DNA from: DATMXS01 sp050260275 | Lineage (GTDB): Bacteria; Acidobacteriota; Terriglobia; Bryobacterales; Bryobacteraceae | DNA: 13,721 bases | Direction: 5' to 3' | Assembly (NCBI GenBank): GCA_050260275.1 | Contig: JBLNBX010000180.1 | Coordinates: forward strand, 1-13,721 | In this document: one piece after another, positions 1-5,825 of the stretch | How the letters are laid out: every line of letters begins with the position of its first letter | Numbering within the stretch: the first letter of the stretch is position 1 | Position numbers and translations under genes: made by a program | Notes under the pieces: model-generated | What the model was told of the DNA's origin: nothing | The model's input: only the letters and a program-made list of their open reading frames with translations | Database searches by the model: none

Positions 1-411
1 CCCATGCGCGCCAATCCGCAATTGCTCGAGTTGCTCACATCGCACGCGTACATACCCGTCGTGGCGTGCGTAGCCGGGGACCGCGCCGGCAACATGTATA
101 ACGTAAACGCCGATCAGATGGCCGCCATCTGCGCGGCCGCGCTCAAGGCAGACCGTGTGGTGTTCCTTACCGACGTCGGAGGCGTTCTCCGGGACGGCCA
201 GGTGCTGCCGCGTCTTTCTGCCGCCGACTGTGAAGACCTGATAGAAAAGGGCATTGCAACCGGCGGAATGCACGCGAAGTTGAGCGCGGCGGTATCGGCG
301 CTGCGCGGCGGTGTCCGCGAGATCGTCATCGCGCCCGGAGCCGAGCCCGGCATCGTCGGAAAGGCGCTGCAGGGCGAGCGAGTGGGCACGCAGCTAGTAC
401 TCGAGGCCTAG
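1..411 (+). CDS. argB: Acetylglutamate kinase, C-terminal part (5' end outside window)
   Basis: This gene phosphorylates N-acetyl-L-glutamate with ATP, the second step of arginine synthesis in the cytoplasm. The reading frame is open from base 1 to the TAG at 409-411, so the real start lies to the left; the ATG at base 4 is internal. About 136 codons are present, roughly the C-terminal half of a family of about 260-300 residues. Seen directly are the acetylglutamate/nucleotide-site block YNVNADQMAA, the FLTDVGGV strand and turn, and GGMHAKL, all typical of amino-acid-kinase-fold ArgB. The protein ends in GTQLVLEA, a usual ArgB tail. The next gene, a GNAT N-acetylglutamate synthase, starts 4 bases after the stop, so the two are very probably co-transcribed and translationally coupled. 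Identification is secure; only the 5' extent is unknown. Confidence 0.93.
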   Translation, partial: PMRANPQLLELLTSHAYIPVVACVAGDRAGNMYNVNADQMAAICAAALKADRVVFLTDVGGVLRDGQVLPRLSAADCEDLIEKGIATGGMHAKLSAAVSALRGGVREIVIAPGAEPGIVGKALQGERVGTQLVLEA

Positions 412-415
412 AACA

Positions 416-928
416 ATGGCGGCCAACTGTACTGGAAGTACTGCAGCGCACGCCCCCCTCCTTGCACAATCCGAAACGCTTGTGCGGAAGGCCCGAATGG
501 GGGATGTCCCGGAACTTCTGAGGATCATCAACAGCTTCGCAGCGCGTGGGGCCATGCTCCCGCGTACGGAGTTCGAGATGGCCGAGAATCTCCGCGACTT
601 CACCGTCGCCTCCGCCGGCGGCCGGTTGGCTGGCTGCGGCGCGCTGCACTTCTACACCCCGCAGACGGCCGAGATTCGCTCGCTGGCCGTCGCGCCGGAG
701 TTCCAGGGTCTTGGCGCCGGCCGGATGATCGTGCAAACGTTGGAGATGGAGGCGCGAGAGTTCGGGCTGGCGAGCGTTTTCGCCTTCACTTACATCCCTC
801 ACTTCTTCGAGAAACTGGGCTTCCACGAGATAGACCGCGGCGAGCTGCCGCTCAAGGCGTGGAAGGACTGCCTGCGGTGCCCGAAATTCCAGTGCTGCGA
901 TGAAATTGCTGTCATAAAGCGCCTGTGA
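416..928 (+). CDS. argA: GNAT-type N-acetylglutamate synthase (short ArgA-like)
   Basis: Likely transfers acetyl from acetyl-CoA to glutamate, the first committed step of arginine synthesis. It is a single GNAT domain (170 aa) without the amino-acid-kinase domain of classical ArgA. Seen directly: RSLAVAPEFQGLGAG, with the acetyl-CoA-binding Q-G-L-G-A-G at residues 97-102; the strand and loop YIPHFFEKLGF; and a tail with LPLKAWKDCLRCPKF and several cysteines, which I recall from short NAGS proteins. The position right after argB supports the role. The start is uncertain: ATG 416 fits the 4-base gap to argB, but the first 22 residues look unlike a GNAT fold, and GTG 482 (VRKARMGDV) is where family members usually begin. 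The alternative is a GNAT enzyme acting on another amine, less likely given its neighbour. Confidence 0.85.
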   Translation: MAANCTGSTAAHAPLLAQSETLVRKARMGDVPELLRIINSFAARGAMLPRTEFEMAENLRDFTVASAGGRLAGCGALHFYTPQTAEIRSLAVAPEFQGLGAGRMIVQTLEMEAREFGLASVFAFTYIPHFFEKLGFHEIDRGELPLKAWKDCLRCPKFQCCDEIAVIKRL

Positions 929-1037
929 CACACCCGTTTGCGGGTAAACACAACCCACATGCGCGGCGTGTGTTACGTGCATACTATGTTGCGTTATATG
1001 AAACACCGATAGGTGGACTCCGAAATCGGCACTGATA

Positions 1038-1053
1038 TGGCAGGGGTTCTGCA
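1038..1053 (+). promoter_or_regulatory. Candidate sigma-54 (RpoN) promoter
   Basis: The sequence TGGCAGGGGTTCTGCA matches the known -24/-12 consensus TGGCAC-G-N4-TTGCA with the correct spacing between the GG (1039-1040) and the GC (1051-1052). The only clear deviations are G for C at position 6 and C for T at position 12 of the 16-base element. Transcription would start near 1064 and give an untranslated leader of about 127 bases before the molybdopterin-domain gene at 1191. An activator site would be expected further upstream; the inverted repeat at 925-976 is at a suitable distance but matches no activator I can name. Confidence 0.42.
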
Positions 1054-1143
1054 TCGTTTGCGGCGCGGGGCGCATCAAAGTAATGCCCGCAAAAGTCCCG
1101 GTTTGAAAAGCGGCTGAAAGGCTCGTAAATTCAGTCGGATACG

Positions 1144-1151
1144 GCTATAAT
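1144..1151 (+). promoter_or_regulatory. -10 promoter element (GCTATAAT)
   Basis: TATAAT at 1146-1151 is a perfect sigma-70-type -10 hexamer, preceded by GC. The -35 region at 17-base spacing (TCGTAA, 1123-1128) is poor, at 3 of 6 matches. It lies 40 bases before the start codon at 1191, and a GGGAG Shine-Dalgarno (1174-1178) falls between, though 12 bases from the ATG is slightly long. It may be a second promoter beside the sigma-54-like element. Confidence 0.45.
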
Positions 1152-1190
1152 CTGACTTCGGAACAGGTTGTTTGGGAGTAGTCGGTAAGC

Positions 1191-2162
1191 ATGAAGGCAC
1201 AGGCAGTTCAAGTCAGGGAGTCAGCCGGCAGGATCCTCTGCTGTACGATCTTCAGGCCGGGAGGCAAGAAACTGTTGGCTAAGGGCCACGTGCTCAGTGA
1301 GGAAGATGTCCGCCTGCTTGAGACGGAAGGCCTGGATCAAGTATGGGTTACCGAGCTCGAACAGGGCGAGGTTGGCGAAGACGAAGCCGTCATGGCGGTT
1401 GCCCGAGATATGGGGTGCGGTTCGCTGGAGATCCGCTTGGCGGCCGGCGGACGCGCCAATCTCATGGCGACTGAGGATTGCTGCCTGCTGGTAGATGACG
1501 AGTTACTGAAGCAGATCAACTGCACAGCGAGCATCGTCATCGCCACGCTGCCGAACTTCGCGTTCGCCAAAGCGGGACAGCGCCTGGCCACCGTCAAGAG
1601 TGCGCCCTTCGCGGTATCTCAGGAGCAGTTGGAAGCGGTGCTGATGATACTGCGCGAGCGCGGGCCGATTCTTCAGGCGCGGCCAATCCGTCAGCCCACT
1701 ATTGCGGTGCTGTACTCGGATCCGCTCAACGGCGAGCGGGCCAGGCAGTTGTTCGAGAACATCATGCGGCAGCGCCTGGAGCGGTTTGGCGTGGCGCCGA
1801 CGTTCGCTCTGGCCGTAGTCGAGGAAGAGGGCCAGGTGGCGCGCGCGCTGCAGCACCTGCTGCGCACGCGGCCTACTGTGCTGCTTGTGGCCTCGACGAC
1901 GGCTCCAGCGGGGCCCGAGGACGTGATCGGGCGCGCCATCCTCCAGTCGGGCTGCCACCTGGAGCGGTTCCTGGCGCCGGTAGAGCCGGGCAACCTGCTG
2001 CTGCTGGCCTACAAGGACGAGATCCCGATCGTATCCGCTCCGGGTTGCTTCCGCTCCGCGAAGCCCAACGTCGTGGATCTGATACTGCCGCCGATGCTGG
2101 CCCGTTACCGGGTGTCCGGTTGGGAAGTGGCCTGCCTCGGTCATGGGGGCCTTCTGGCCTGA
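1191..2162 (+). CDS. Molybdopterin-binding domain protein (MoCF/MoeA-related)
   Basis: This is a 323-residue cytoplasmic protein. Its C-terminal portion (about residues 168-315) looks like the MoCF/MoaB-type molybdopterin-binding fold: a parallel strand IAVLYSDP; a helix; the strand VLLVASTTAPAGPEDV in the place of the usual TGxxxxxxDD loop; then a conserved-looking block with VEPGNLLLLA, PIVSAPGCFRSAKPNVVDL and a tail with a GGLL end. That block resembles stand-alone molybdopterin-binding proteins associated with molybdenum hydroxylases and with MocA-type cytidylyltransferases. The N-terminal half recalls the linker and accessory domain of MoeA relatives. Exact reaction is not determinable; a role in cofactor binding or maturation is likely. 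No other molybdenum gene is visible in the window, so it stands alone between a 262-base spacer and a strong terminator. The ATG 1191 has a GGGAG motif upstream. Confidence 0.72.
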   Translation: MKAQAVQVRESAGRILCCTIFRPGGKKLLAKGHVLSEEDVRLLETEGLDQVWVTELEQGEVGEDEAVMAVARDMGCGSLEIRLAAGGRANLMATEDCCLLVDDELLKQINCTASIVIATLPNFAFAKAGQRLATVKSAPFAVSQEQLEAVLMILRERGPILQARPIRQPTIAVLYSDPLNGERARQLFENIMRQRLERFGVAPTFALAVVEEEGQVARALQHLLRTRPTVLLVASTTAPAGPEDVIGRAILQSGCHLERFLAPVEPGNLLLLAYKDEIPIVSAPGCFRSAKPNVVDLILPPMLARYRVSGWEVACLGHGGLLA

Positions 2163-2214
2163 CGATCTCCTCCATGCAGTGGGCCGTCTCCGAACGGCCT
2201 GCTGCTACTCACCT

Positions 2215-2248
2215 AGGCCGCACGCTTCGCCAGCGTCCGGCCTTTTTT
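2215..2248 (+). terminator. Rho-independent terminator
   Basis: AGGCCG (2215-2220) pairs with CGGCCT (2238-2243) and ACGCT (2222-2226) with AGCGT (2232-2236), with one C/C mismatch and the 5-base loop TCGCC. Six T residues follow directly (2243-2248). This is a textbook intrinsic terminator, 52 bases after the molybdopterin-domain stop. It separates that gene from the deacetylase cluster and argues that the deacetylase does not begin at the in-frame ATG 2143. Confidence 0.9.
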
Positions 2249-2327
2249 GTGCGCGGGCGGCCGCGCCGCGCAGGCCGCAGCGCGTGAGCGGGAACGCTCG
2301 CGCGCGTGTGCGGGTTCGGGCCGCTCT

Positions 2328-2335
2328 GCTATGCT
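2328..2335 (+). promoter_or_regulatory. -10-like element (GCTATGCT) before the deacetylase
   Basis: GCTATGCT ends 12 bases before the ATG at 2347. It would place a transcript start about 5 bases before that codon, so the message would have almost no leader, consistent with the absence of any Shine-Dalgarno. The -35 region is unconvincing. The same GCTATnnT pattern precedes three other genes here. Confidence 0.35.
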
Positions 2336-2346
2336 GGTGTGCTCCC

Positions 2347-3051
2347 ATGTTGATCGCCGTTGCGGGAGGGGTCGGGGTTGTGGCTGGCTGCATGACCTGG
2401 GCCGTGCGGGGGCGCTCGTCTACCGTTTTTGCGCCCTCGGTATGGCGCGGTCCTCGCAGCGGCAGGAGAATCGCCCTCACTTTCGACGACGGCCCCAGCG
2501 AATCGACGCCCGAGGTGCTTTCGATCCTGGAGCGTTACGGAGCCCGGGCTACGTTCTTCCAGTGCGGCGCAAATGTTCGCCGGCTCCCCGAGCTTTCGCG
2601 GGCGGTGGCCAGCGCCGGCCACGAGGTCGGAAACCACGGCGACACGCACGCGCGGCGGTGGCTCCGCCCGCCGGCGGTCAGTGAGAGCGAAGTGGCGCGC
2701 GCGCAGGAGGCGATTGCGTGCGCGGCCGGCCGCGAGCCCAGGCTGTTCCGGCCGGCTTACGGAGTCCGCTGGTTCGGCCTGGCGCGGGCGCAGCGGCGCT
2801 TCAATCTGCTGGGAGTGATGTGGACGGCGATGGCGAGCGATTGGCGGCTGAGCGCACCCGCGATCGCGCGCAAGCTGTTGCGAGCCGCCTGCGCCGGCGC
2901 GATCTTGTGTCTGCACGACGGCCGGGAGCGCGCCATCAAACCCGACATCCGGCCCACCCTGGAAGCTCTCCGGCGGCTGCTGCCGGAGTTGCGCGCCGGG
3001 GGCTACGAATTCACAACCGTTAGCGAGTTGATATGTCCGACGACGACCTGA
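2347..3051 (+). CDS. NodB-family polysaccharide deacetylase
   Basis: A metal-dependent carbohydrate esterase family 4 (NodB homology) enzyme of 234 aa that would remove N- or O-acetyl groups from a polysaccharide or oligosaccharide. All five family motifs are visible: TFDDGPSE (D47, D48), the HxxxH metal pair in GNHGDTH (H97, H101), RPAYG (R135), SDW (D165-W166) and LCLHDG (H190, D191). A short hydrophobic N-terminus (residues 1-20) is followed by WAVRGRSS, so it is membrane-anchored or exported. Start choice: the frame is open back to 2143, but a strong terminator lies at 2215-2248; ATG 2347 follows a -10-like box. GTG 2284 is an alternative that would add an arginine-rich n-region and make the VAGC at residues 12-15 a possible lipobox. 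The last 19 bases overlap the acyl carrier protein gene, indicating one operon. Confidence 0.86.
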   Translation: MLIAVAGGVGVVAGCMTWAVRGRSSTVFAPSVWRGPRSGRRIALTFDDGPSESTPEVLSILERYGARATFFQCGANVRRLPELSRAVASAGHEVGNHGDTHARRWLRPPAVSESEVARAQEAIACAAGREPRLFRPAYGVRWFGLARAQRRFNLLGVMWTAMASDWRLSAPAIARKLLRAACAGAILCLHDGRERAIKPDIRPTLEALRRLLPELRAGGYEFTTVSELICPTTT

Positions 3052-3302
3052 CACGAAGAGTCATCGCAGTCATTGCAGAAAACCAGAAGCTGCCGCCCGA
3101 GAAGGTCACCATCGACAGCACGTTCGAGGAGTTGGGCATCGACTCCCTCGACGGCGTAAACATCCTATTCGCGCTCGAGAACGAGTTCAACATCAGCATC
3201 CCGGACGAGGGGGCTCAGAACATGCGCAGCGTGCGCGACAGCGTCGAGGCCATGCGCCGGCTCCTGGCGGGCGGCGCGGACACGGCCGCGCAGCCGTCCT
3301 AG
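3033..3302 (+). CDS. Acyl carrier protein
   Basis: An 89-residue carrier that holds acyl chains as thioesters on a 4'-phosphopantetheine arm. The attachment site is Ser38 in the motif LGIDSLD, within the usual helix II start, followed by an acidic helix (ALENEFNISIPDE) that ketosynthases recognise. Helices I-IV fit the AcpP pattern and length, with a slightly extended alanine-rich tail. It starts inside the 3' end of the deacetylase gene (19-base overlap) and is followed after 1 base by a ketosynthase, so it is probably the dedicated partner of that enzyme; this matches nodF-nodE style pairing. It could instead be a general AcpP, but then fabD and fabG would be expected nearby and are absent. 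No strong Shine-Dalgarno precedes ATG 3033, which suggests coupling to translation of the upstream gene. Confidence 0.92.
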   Translation: MSDDDLTRRVIAVIAENQKLPPEKVTIDSTFEELGIDSLDGVNILFALENEFNISIPDEGAQNMRSVRDSVEAMRRLLAGGADTAAQPS

Positions 3303-3303
3303 C

Positions 3304-4518
3304 ATGCGGCGCCGCGTCGTCGTAACCGGAGTCGGCGTCCTGAGCGCGCTCGGCGCCGATGCCGCCGAGTTCTGGGAGGCGCTCTCGGCCGGCCGTCCGG
3401 GCATCGGCCCCATCACCTCCGTGGACGTCAGCGGCATGCGGATGCGGAACGGCGCGGAGGTGCGCGGTTTCGATCCGGTGCCGCACTTCGGTGAGAAAGA
3501 AGCGGAGTTCCTGGACCGTTTCGCGCAGTTCGCGGTAGTCGCGGCGCGCCAGGCCCTGCGCGATTCGGGGCTCGAACTCGACGCCGGGCTCAAGGAGCGC
3601 ACCGCCATCGTGACCGGCTCCTGCGTGGGCGGGCAGACTACCGAGGACGTGCAGTTCCAGACAGTGTATCTGCATGGCCGCAAGCGAGTGGCGCCGCTCA
3701 CGATTCCGAAAATCATGGCGAATGCCGGGGCGAGCCGCATATCGCTTGAAACCGGGATCACGGGACCGTCGTGGACCGTTTCGACGGCGTGCTCGTCGGC
3801 CAATCACGCCATCGGACAGGCGTTCTGGATGGTGCGCGACGGCATAGTGGAGGCGGCGATCACAGGGGGGTCGGAGGCTCCCTTCAGCTACGGGAATCTG
3901 ATGGCGTGGGAAGCCATCCGCGTGGTTTCGCCCGATACGTGCCGGCCGTTTGCGAAGGATCGCCGCGGGATGATCCTCGGCGAGGGCGCGGCGATGCTGG
4001 TGATTGAGCCGCTCGAGGCCGCGCAGGCGCGCGGCGCTCACATATACGCCGAGATCGTTGGCTTCGGCATGTCGTCGGACGCGCACCACCTCACGCAGCC
4101 GTCGGTGGACGGCCCGGCGCGGGCGATGGCCATGGCGCTCGCCGATGCGGGCCTCCGGCCGGAGGAGATCGGCTACATCAACGCGCACGGGACGGGCACG
4201 CTTGCGAACGACCCCACCGAGGCCGCCGCGATACGCAAGGTGTTCGGAAATCTGGCGGACCGTATCGCGGTTAGTTCGACCAAGTCCATGCACGGCCACA
4301 CACTGGGCGCCGCGGGCGCGATCGAAGCGGCGGCAACGGTGCTGGCGCTCGAGCGCGGGCTCCTGCCGCCAACTGCGAACTTCACCGAACCCGATCCCGA
4401 GTGCCCGCTCGACGTGATAGCGAACCAGGCGCGCGCGGGCCAGCCTGAGGCGGCGATATCGAACTCGTTCGCCTTCGGAGGGCTGAACGCAGTGCTCGCG
4501 TTCCGGCGCTGGAGCTGA
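3304..4518 (+). CDS. Beta-ketoacyl-ACP synthase, FabF/NodE type
   Basis: A 404-residue thiolase-fold condensing enzyme that extends an acyl chain with malonyl-ACP. The complete Cys-His-His triad is visible: C163 in TACSSANHAIG, H295 in NAHGTGTLAND and H332 in MHGHTLGAAG, with the usual Lys327 (STKSM). Several blocks resemble NodE more than housekeeping FabF as I remember them: ACSSANHAI, PDTCRPF, TGTLANDPTEAAAI, EPDPECPLDV and SNSFAFGGLNAVLAF. NodE is the ketosynthase that works with the carrier NodF to make special acyl chains of lipo-chitooligosaccharides. The gene begins 1 base after the carrier gene and ends 3 bases before the deformylase-like gene. A housekeeping FabF role cannot be excluded without a tree. 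Confidence 0.92.
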   Translation: MRRRVVVTGVGVLSALGADAAEFWEALSAGRPGIGPITSVDVSGMRMRNGAEVRGFDPVPHFGEKEAEFLDRFAQFAVVAARQALRDSGLELDAGLKERTAIVTGSCVGGQTTEDVQFQTVYLHGRKRVAPLTIPKIMANAGASRISLETGITGPSWTVSTACSSANHAIGQAFWMVRDGIVEAAITGGSEAPFSYGNLMAWEAIRVVSPDTCRPFAKDRRGMILGEGAAMLVIEPLEAAQARGAHIYAEIVGFGMSSDAHHLTQPSVDGPARAMAMALADAGLRPEEIGYINAHGTGTLANDPTEAAAIRKVFGNLADRIAVSSTKSMHGHTLGAAGAIEAAATVLALERGLLPPTANFTEPDPECPLDVIANQARAGQPEAAISNSFAFGGLNAVLAFRRWS

Positions 4519-4521
4519 CCG

Positions 4522-5034
4522 GTGGCGGCGCGGCGCATCCTGCAGCTCGGCGACCCGATGCTGCACGAAGTGTCGCGTCCGATCGCGCCTCGCGATGCCG
4601 GCCCGGTGCTCGCCGATCTGCGCGACACGCTGCACGAGTTCCAGCGCACTCACGGTTTCGGCCGCGGCATCGCAGCGGTGCAGATAGGCGAGCCTGTGCG
4701 GGCGATATACATTGAGTTCGAAGGGGCCGCGTACACGATCGTCAACCCGGTGTTCGAGTGGCTTAGCGATGAGAAAGTCCGGCTGTGGGACGACTGCTTC
4801 TCTTTTCCGGGCCTGCTGGCGTTCGTGGAGCGGCACGCGGATGTAAGGCTGCGGTACGAGGACGCCTCGGGTGAAACACGCAGGCTGAAAGCAGGGGGCG
4901 CGCTGGCAGAGTTGCTGCAACACGAGGCGGACCACCTGGACGGCATCCTCGTGGTAGACCGGGCGTTGCCCGGGGAGAGCCTGTGCACGCGCGAAGAGTA
5001 CTTGCGCAGATACGCCCGCGCGCCGGGTTTTTGA
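4522..5034 (+). CDS. Peptide deformylase-like metallohydrolase (divergent)
   Basis: A 170-residue member of the peptide deformylase fold, which normally removes N-formyl groups from nascent proteins with a divalent metal. The three motifs are present with canonical spacing: GRGIAAVQIG (Q54), DDCFSFPG (C92) and QHEADHLDGIL (H134, E135, H138). C92, H134 and H138 would bind the metal, and E135 would be the general base. The second motif departs from the family EGCLS: the acidic-Gly pair is replaced by Asp-Asp and Leu by Phe. It starts with GTG 4522, supported by a GGAG Shine-Dalgarno at 4511-4514, 3 bases after the ketosynthase stop. Its position inside an acyl-carrier cluster rather than next to fmt raises the possibility of a different N-acyl substrate; it could equally be the ordinary deformylase. 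Confidence 0.86.
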   Translation: MAARRILQLGDPMLHEVSRPIAPRDAGPVLADLRDTLHEFQRTHGFGRGIAAVQIGEPVRAIYIEFEGAAYTIVNPVFEWLSDEKVRLWDDCFSFPGLLAFVERHADVRLRYEDASGETRRLKAGGALAELLQHEADHLDGILVVDRALPGESLCTREEYLRRYARAPGF

Positions 5035-5081
5035 CACAAATCGTCTGGACTCGTTCGCGGTGGCGGCCGATAAGTGGGTAT

Positions 5082-5462
5082 ATGGCAGAACCTCACGGAG
5101 AGCGCCGGCTGGAACCCCGCCTGCTGTGCGCCGACCTGATGCAGGTGGAGTGGATTGGCGAATCTGGCGAAGCCGTCAGCGCCTGCGGAAATCTCGAGGA
5201 CATCTCCACCGCGGGCGCTTGTGTTCAGGTGGAACGTGCGGTGCCGGTGGATTCCGAGGTTTGCCTCCGGTCCAAGAAGGCCGAGTTTCACGGGCGCGTG
5301 CGGTACTGCGTTTTCCGCGATACCGGCTATTTCGTTGGCATCCAGTTCAAGCCGGACAGCCGATGGAACCGCGCTGAGTTCCGTCCGAAACACCTGCTCG
5401 ACCCGCGCCGGTTGTCGCGCCTGTCGCTGCGCCGCGCGCTGAGGGCGAATCCGACTGAGTAG
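5082..5462 (+). CDS. PilZ domain protein (probable c-di-GMP receptor)
   Basis: A 126-residue single-domain protein. Both halves of the c-di-GMP-binding signature are visible: R9-x-x-x-R13 in RRLEPR and D40-x-S42-x-x-G45 in DISTAG. Later strands, including GYFVGIQF (82-89), complete the PilZ beta barrel. The C-terminal 25 residues are basic (LLDPRRLSRLSLRRAL) and may contact a partner. The frame is open upstream to 4983 but overlaps the deformylase-like gene there; ATG 5082 is chosen because the PilZ signature begins right after it. It follows the deformylase-like gene by 47 bases on the same strand, so c-di-GMP control of the envelope-related genes upstream is an attractive guess, not shown. 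Confidence 0.86.
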   Translation: MAEPHGERRLEPRLLCADLMQVEWIGESGEAVSACGNLEDISTAGACVQVERAVPVDSEVCLRSKKAEFHGRVRYCVFRDTGYFVGIQFKPDSRWNRAEFRPKHLLDPRRLSRLSLRRALRANPTE

Positions 5463-5825
5463 GGACGGCGTCAATTGCCTCCGCCGTGGAAAGGCTTGGG
5501 GCGCCTGGGGGCGGTGGCGGACGCTCCATACTGTGGCGGCCAGCAATCGCGCAGCTTCGCCGGATTGGAAAAGGCGGGGGCGTGGCGAATGTCACAAAAG
5601 GCGCTTTTCAGGACCACCGCACTTCCTGTGGCTGGGGCCGCCCGCGCAAGGCTTCAGCTGTTGATTGCAGGAAAGCCCGTGTTTGTGTGGCAGACTGACC
5701 TTCCGGGGAGTGTGCGGAACTGAAACTCCGCGCAGAGCGAGTTCGCTTGTGATCGCCCGCCGAGTCCCGGCCGTGAAGAAGCCCCCGATGGCTGCTACGG
5801 GAGCACCAGCGCCTTCTCGTACTTC
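5463..5825. other. Intergenic region between convergent genes; no gene recognised
   Basis: These 363 bases separate the PilZ gene from the end of the convergent oxidoreductase. Short open frames exist on both strands, but their translations are low-complexity or arginine- and proline-rich and resemble nothing I know. The only clear structure is a stem GTGCGGA/TCCGCGC (5712-5718 with 5727-5733) with a loop of 8 bases and no T tract on either side. It could help end transcription from either direction. I find no tRNA or insertion sequence remnant. Confidence 0.5.

Larger units (their letters stand above)
929..1190. other. Intergenic region with promoter signals and hairpins
   Basis: These 262 bases hold no credible gene. 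They contain a small perfect hairpin just after the upstream stop (932-945, ACCCG-TTTG-CGGGT), a distant inverted repeat (925-933 with 968-976), a small stem CCGAT/ATCGG (1006-1010 with 1025-1029), a stem GCGGG/CCCGC (1065-1069 with 1086-1090), a sigma-54-like promoter (1038-1053) and a TATAAT box (1146-1151). The stretch 940-1060 is clearly more AT-rich than the flanking genes, as expected for a control region. I do not recognise a known riboswitch class here. Confidence 0.6.

Noticed and set aside
326..1078. Minus-strand open frame over the NAGS gene and its downstream spacer
   Set aside because: Antisense to well-supported genes, His/Arg/Ala-rich, no motif.
1065..1145. Possible riboswitch or structured leader before the molybdopterin-domain gene
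   Set aside because: Stems exist, but I could not match conserved cores of the c-di-GMP (GEMM) or molybdenum cofactor classes.
2143..2346. Upstream extension of the deacetylase to ATG 2143
   Set aside because: It would overlap the molybdopterin-domain gene and contain a strong intrinsic terminator with six T residues; the translation lacks any signal or domain.
5031..5036. Perfect TTGACA -35 hexamer before the PilZ gene
   Set aside because: It overlaps the TGA stop of the deformylase-like gene, and no -10-like sequence lies 16-18 bases downstream (TTCGCG there).
3193..5037. Very long minus-strand open frame (614 codons) antisense to the ketosynthase and deformylase-like genes
   Set aside because: Low-information Arg/His/Ala composition with no motif, opposite well-supported genes; long antisense frames are expected at this GC content.
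5347..5595. Minus-strand small open frame with a run of prolines
   Set aside because: It overlaps the 3' end of the PilZ gene, has no Shine-Dalgarno and shows only GC-driven low complexity.
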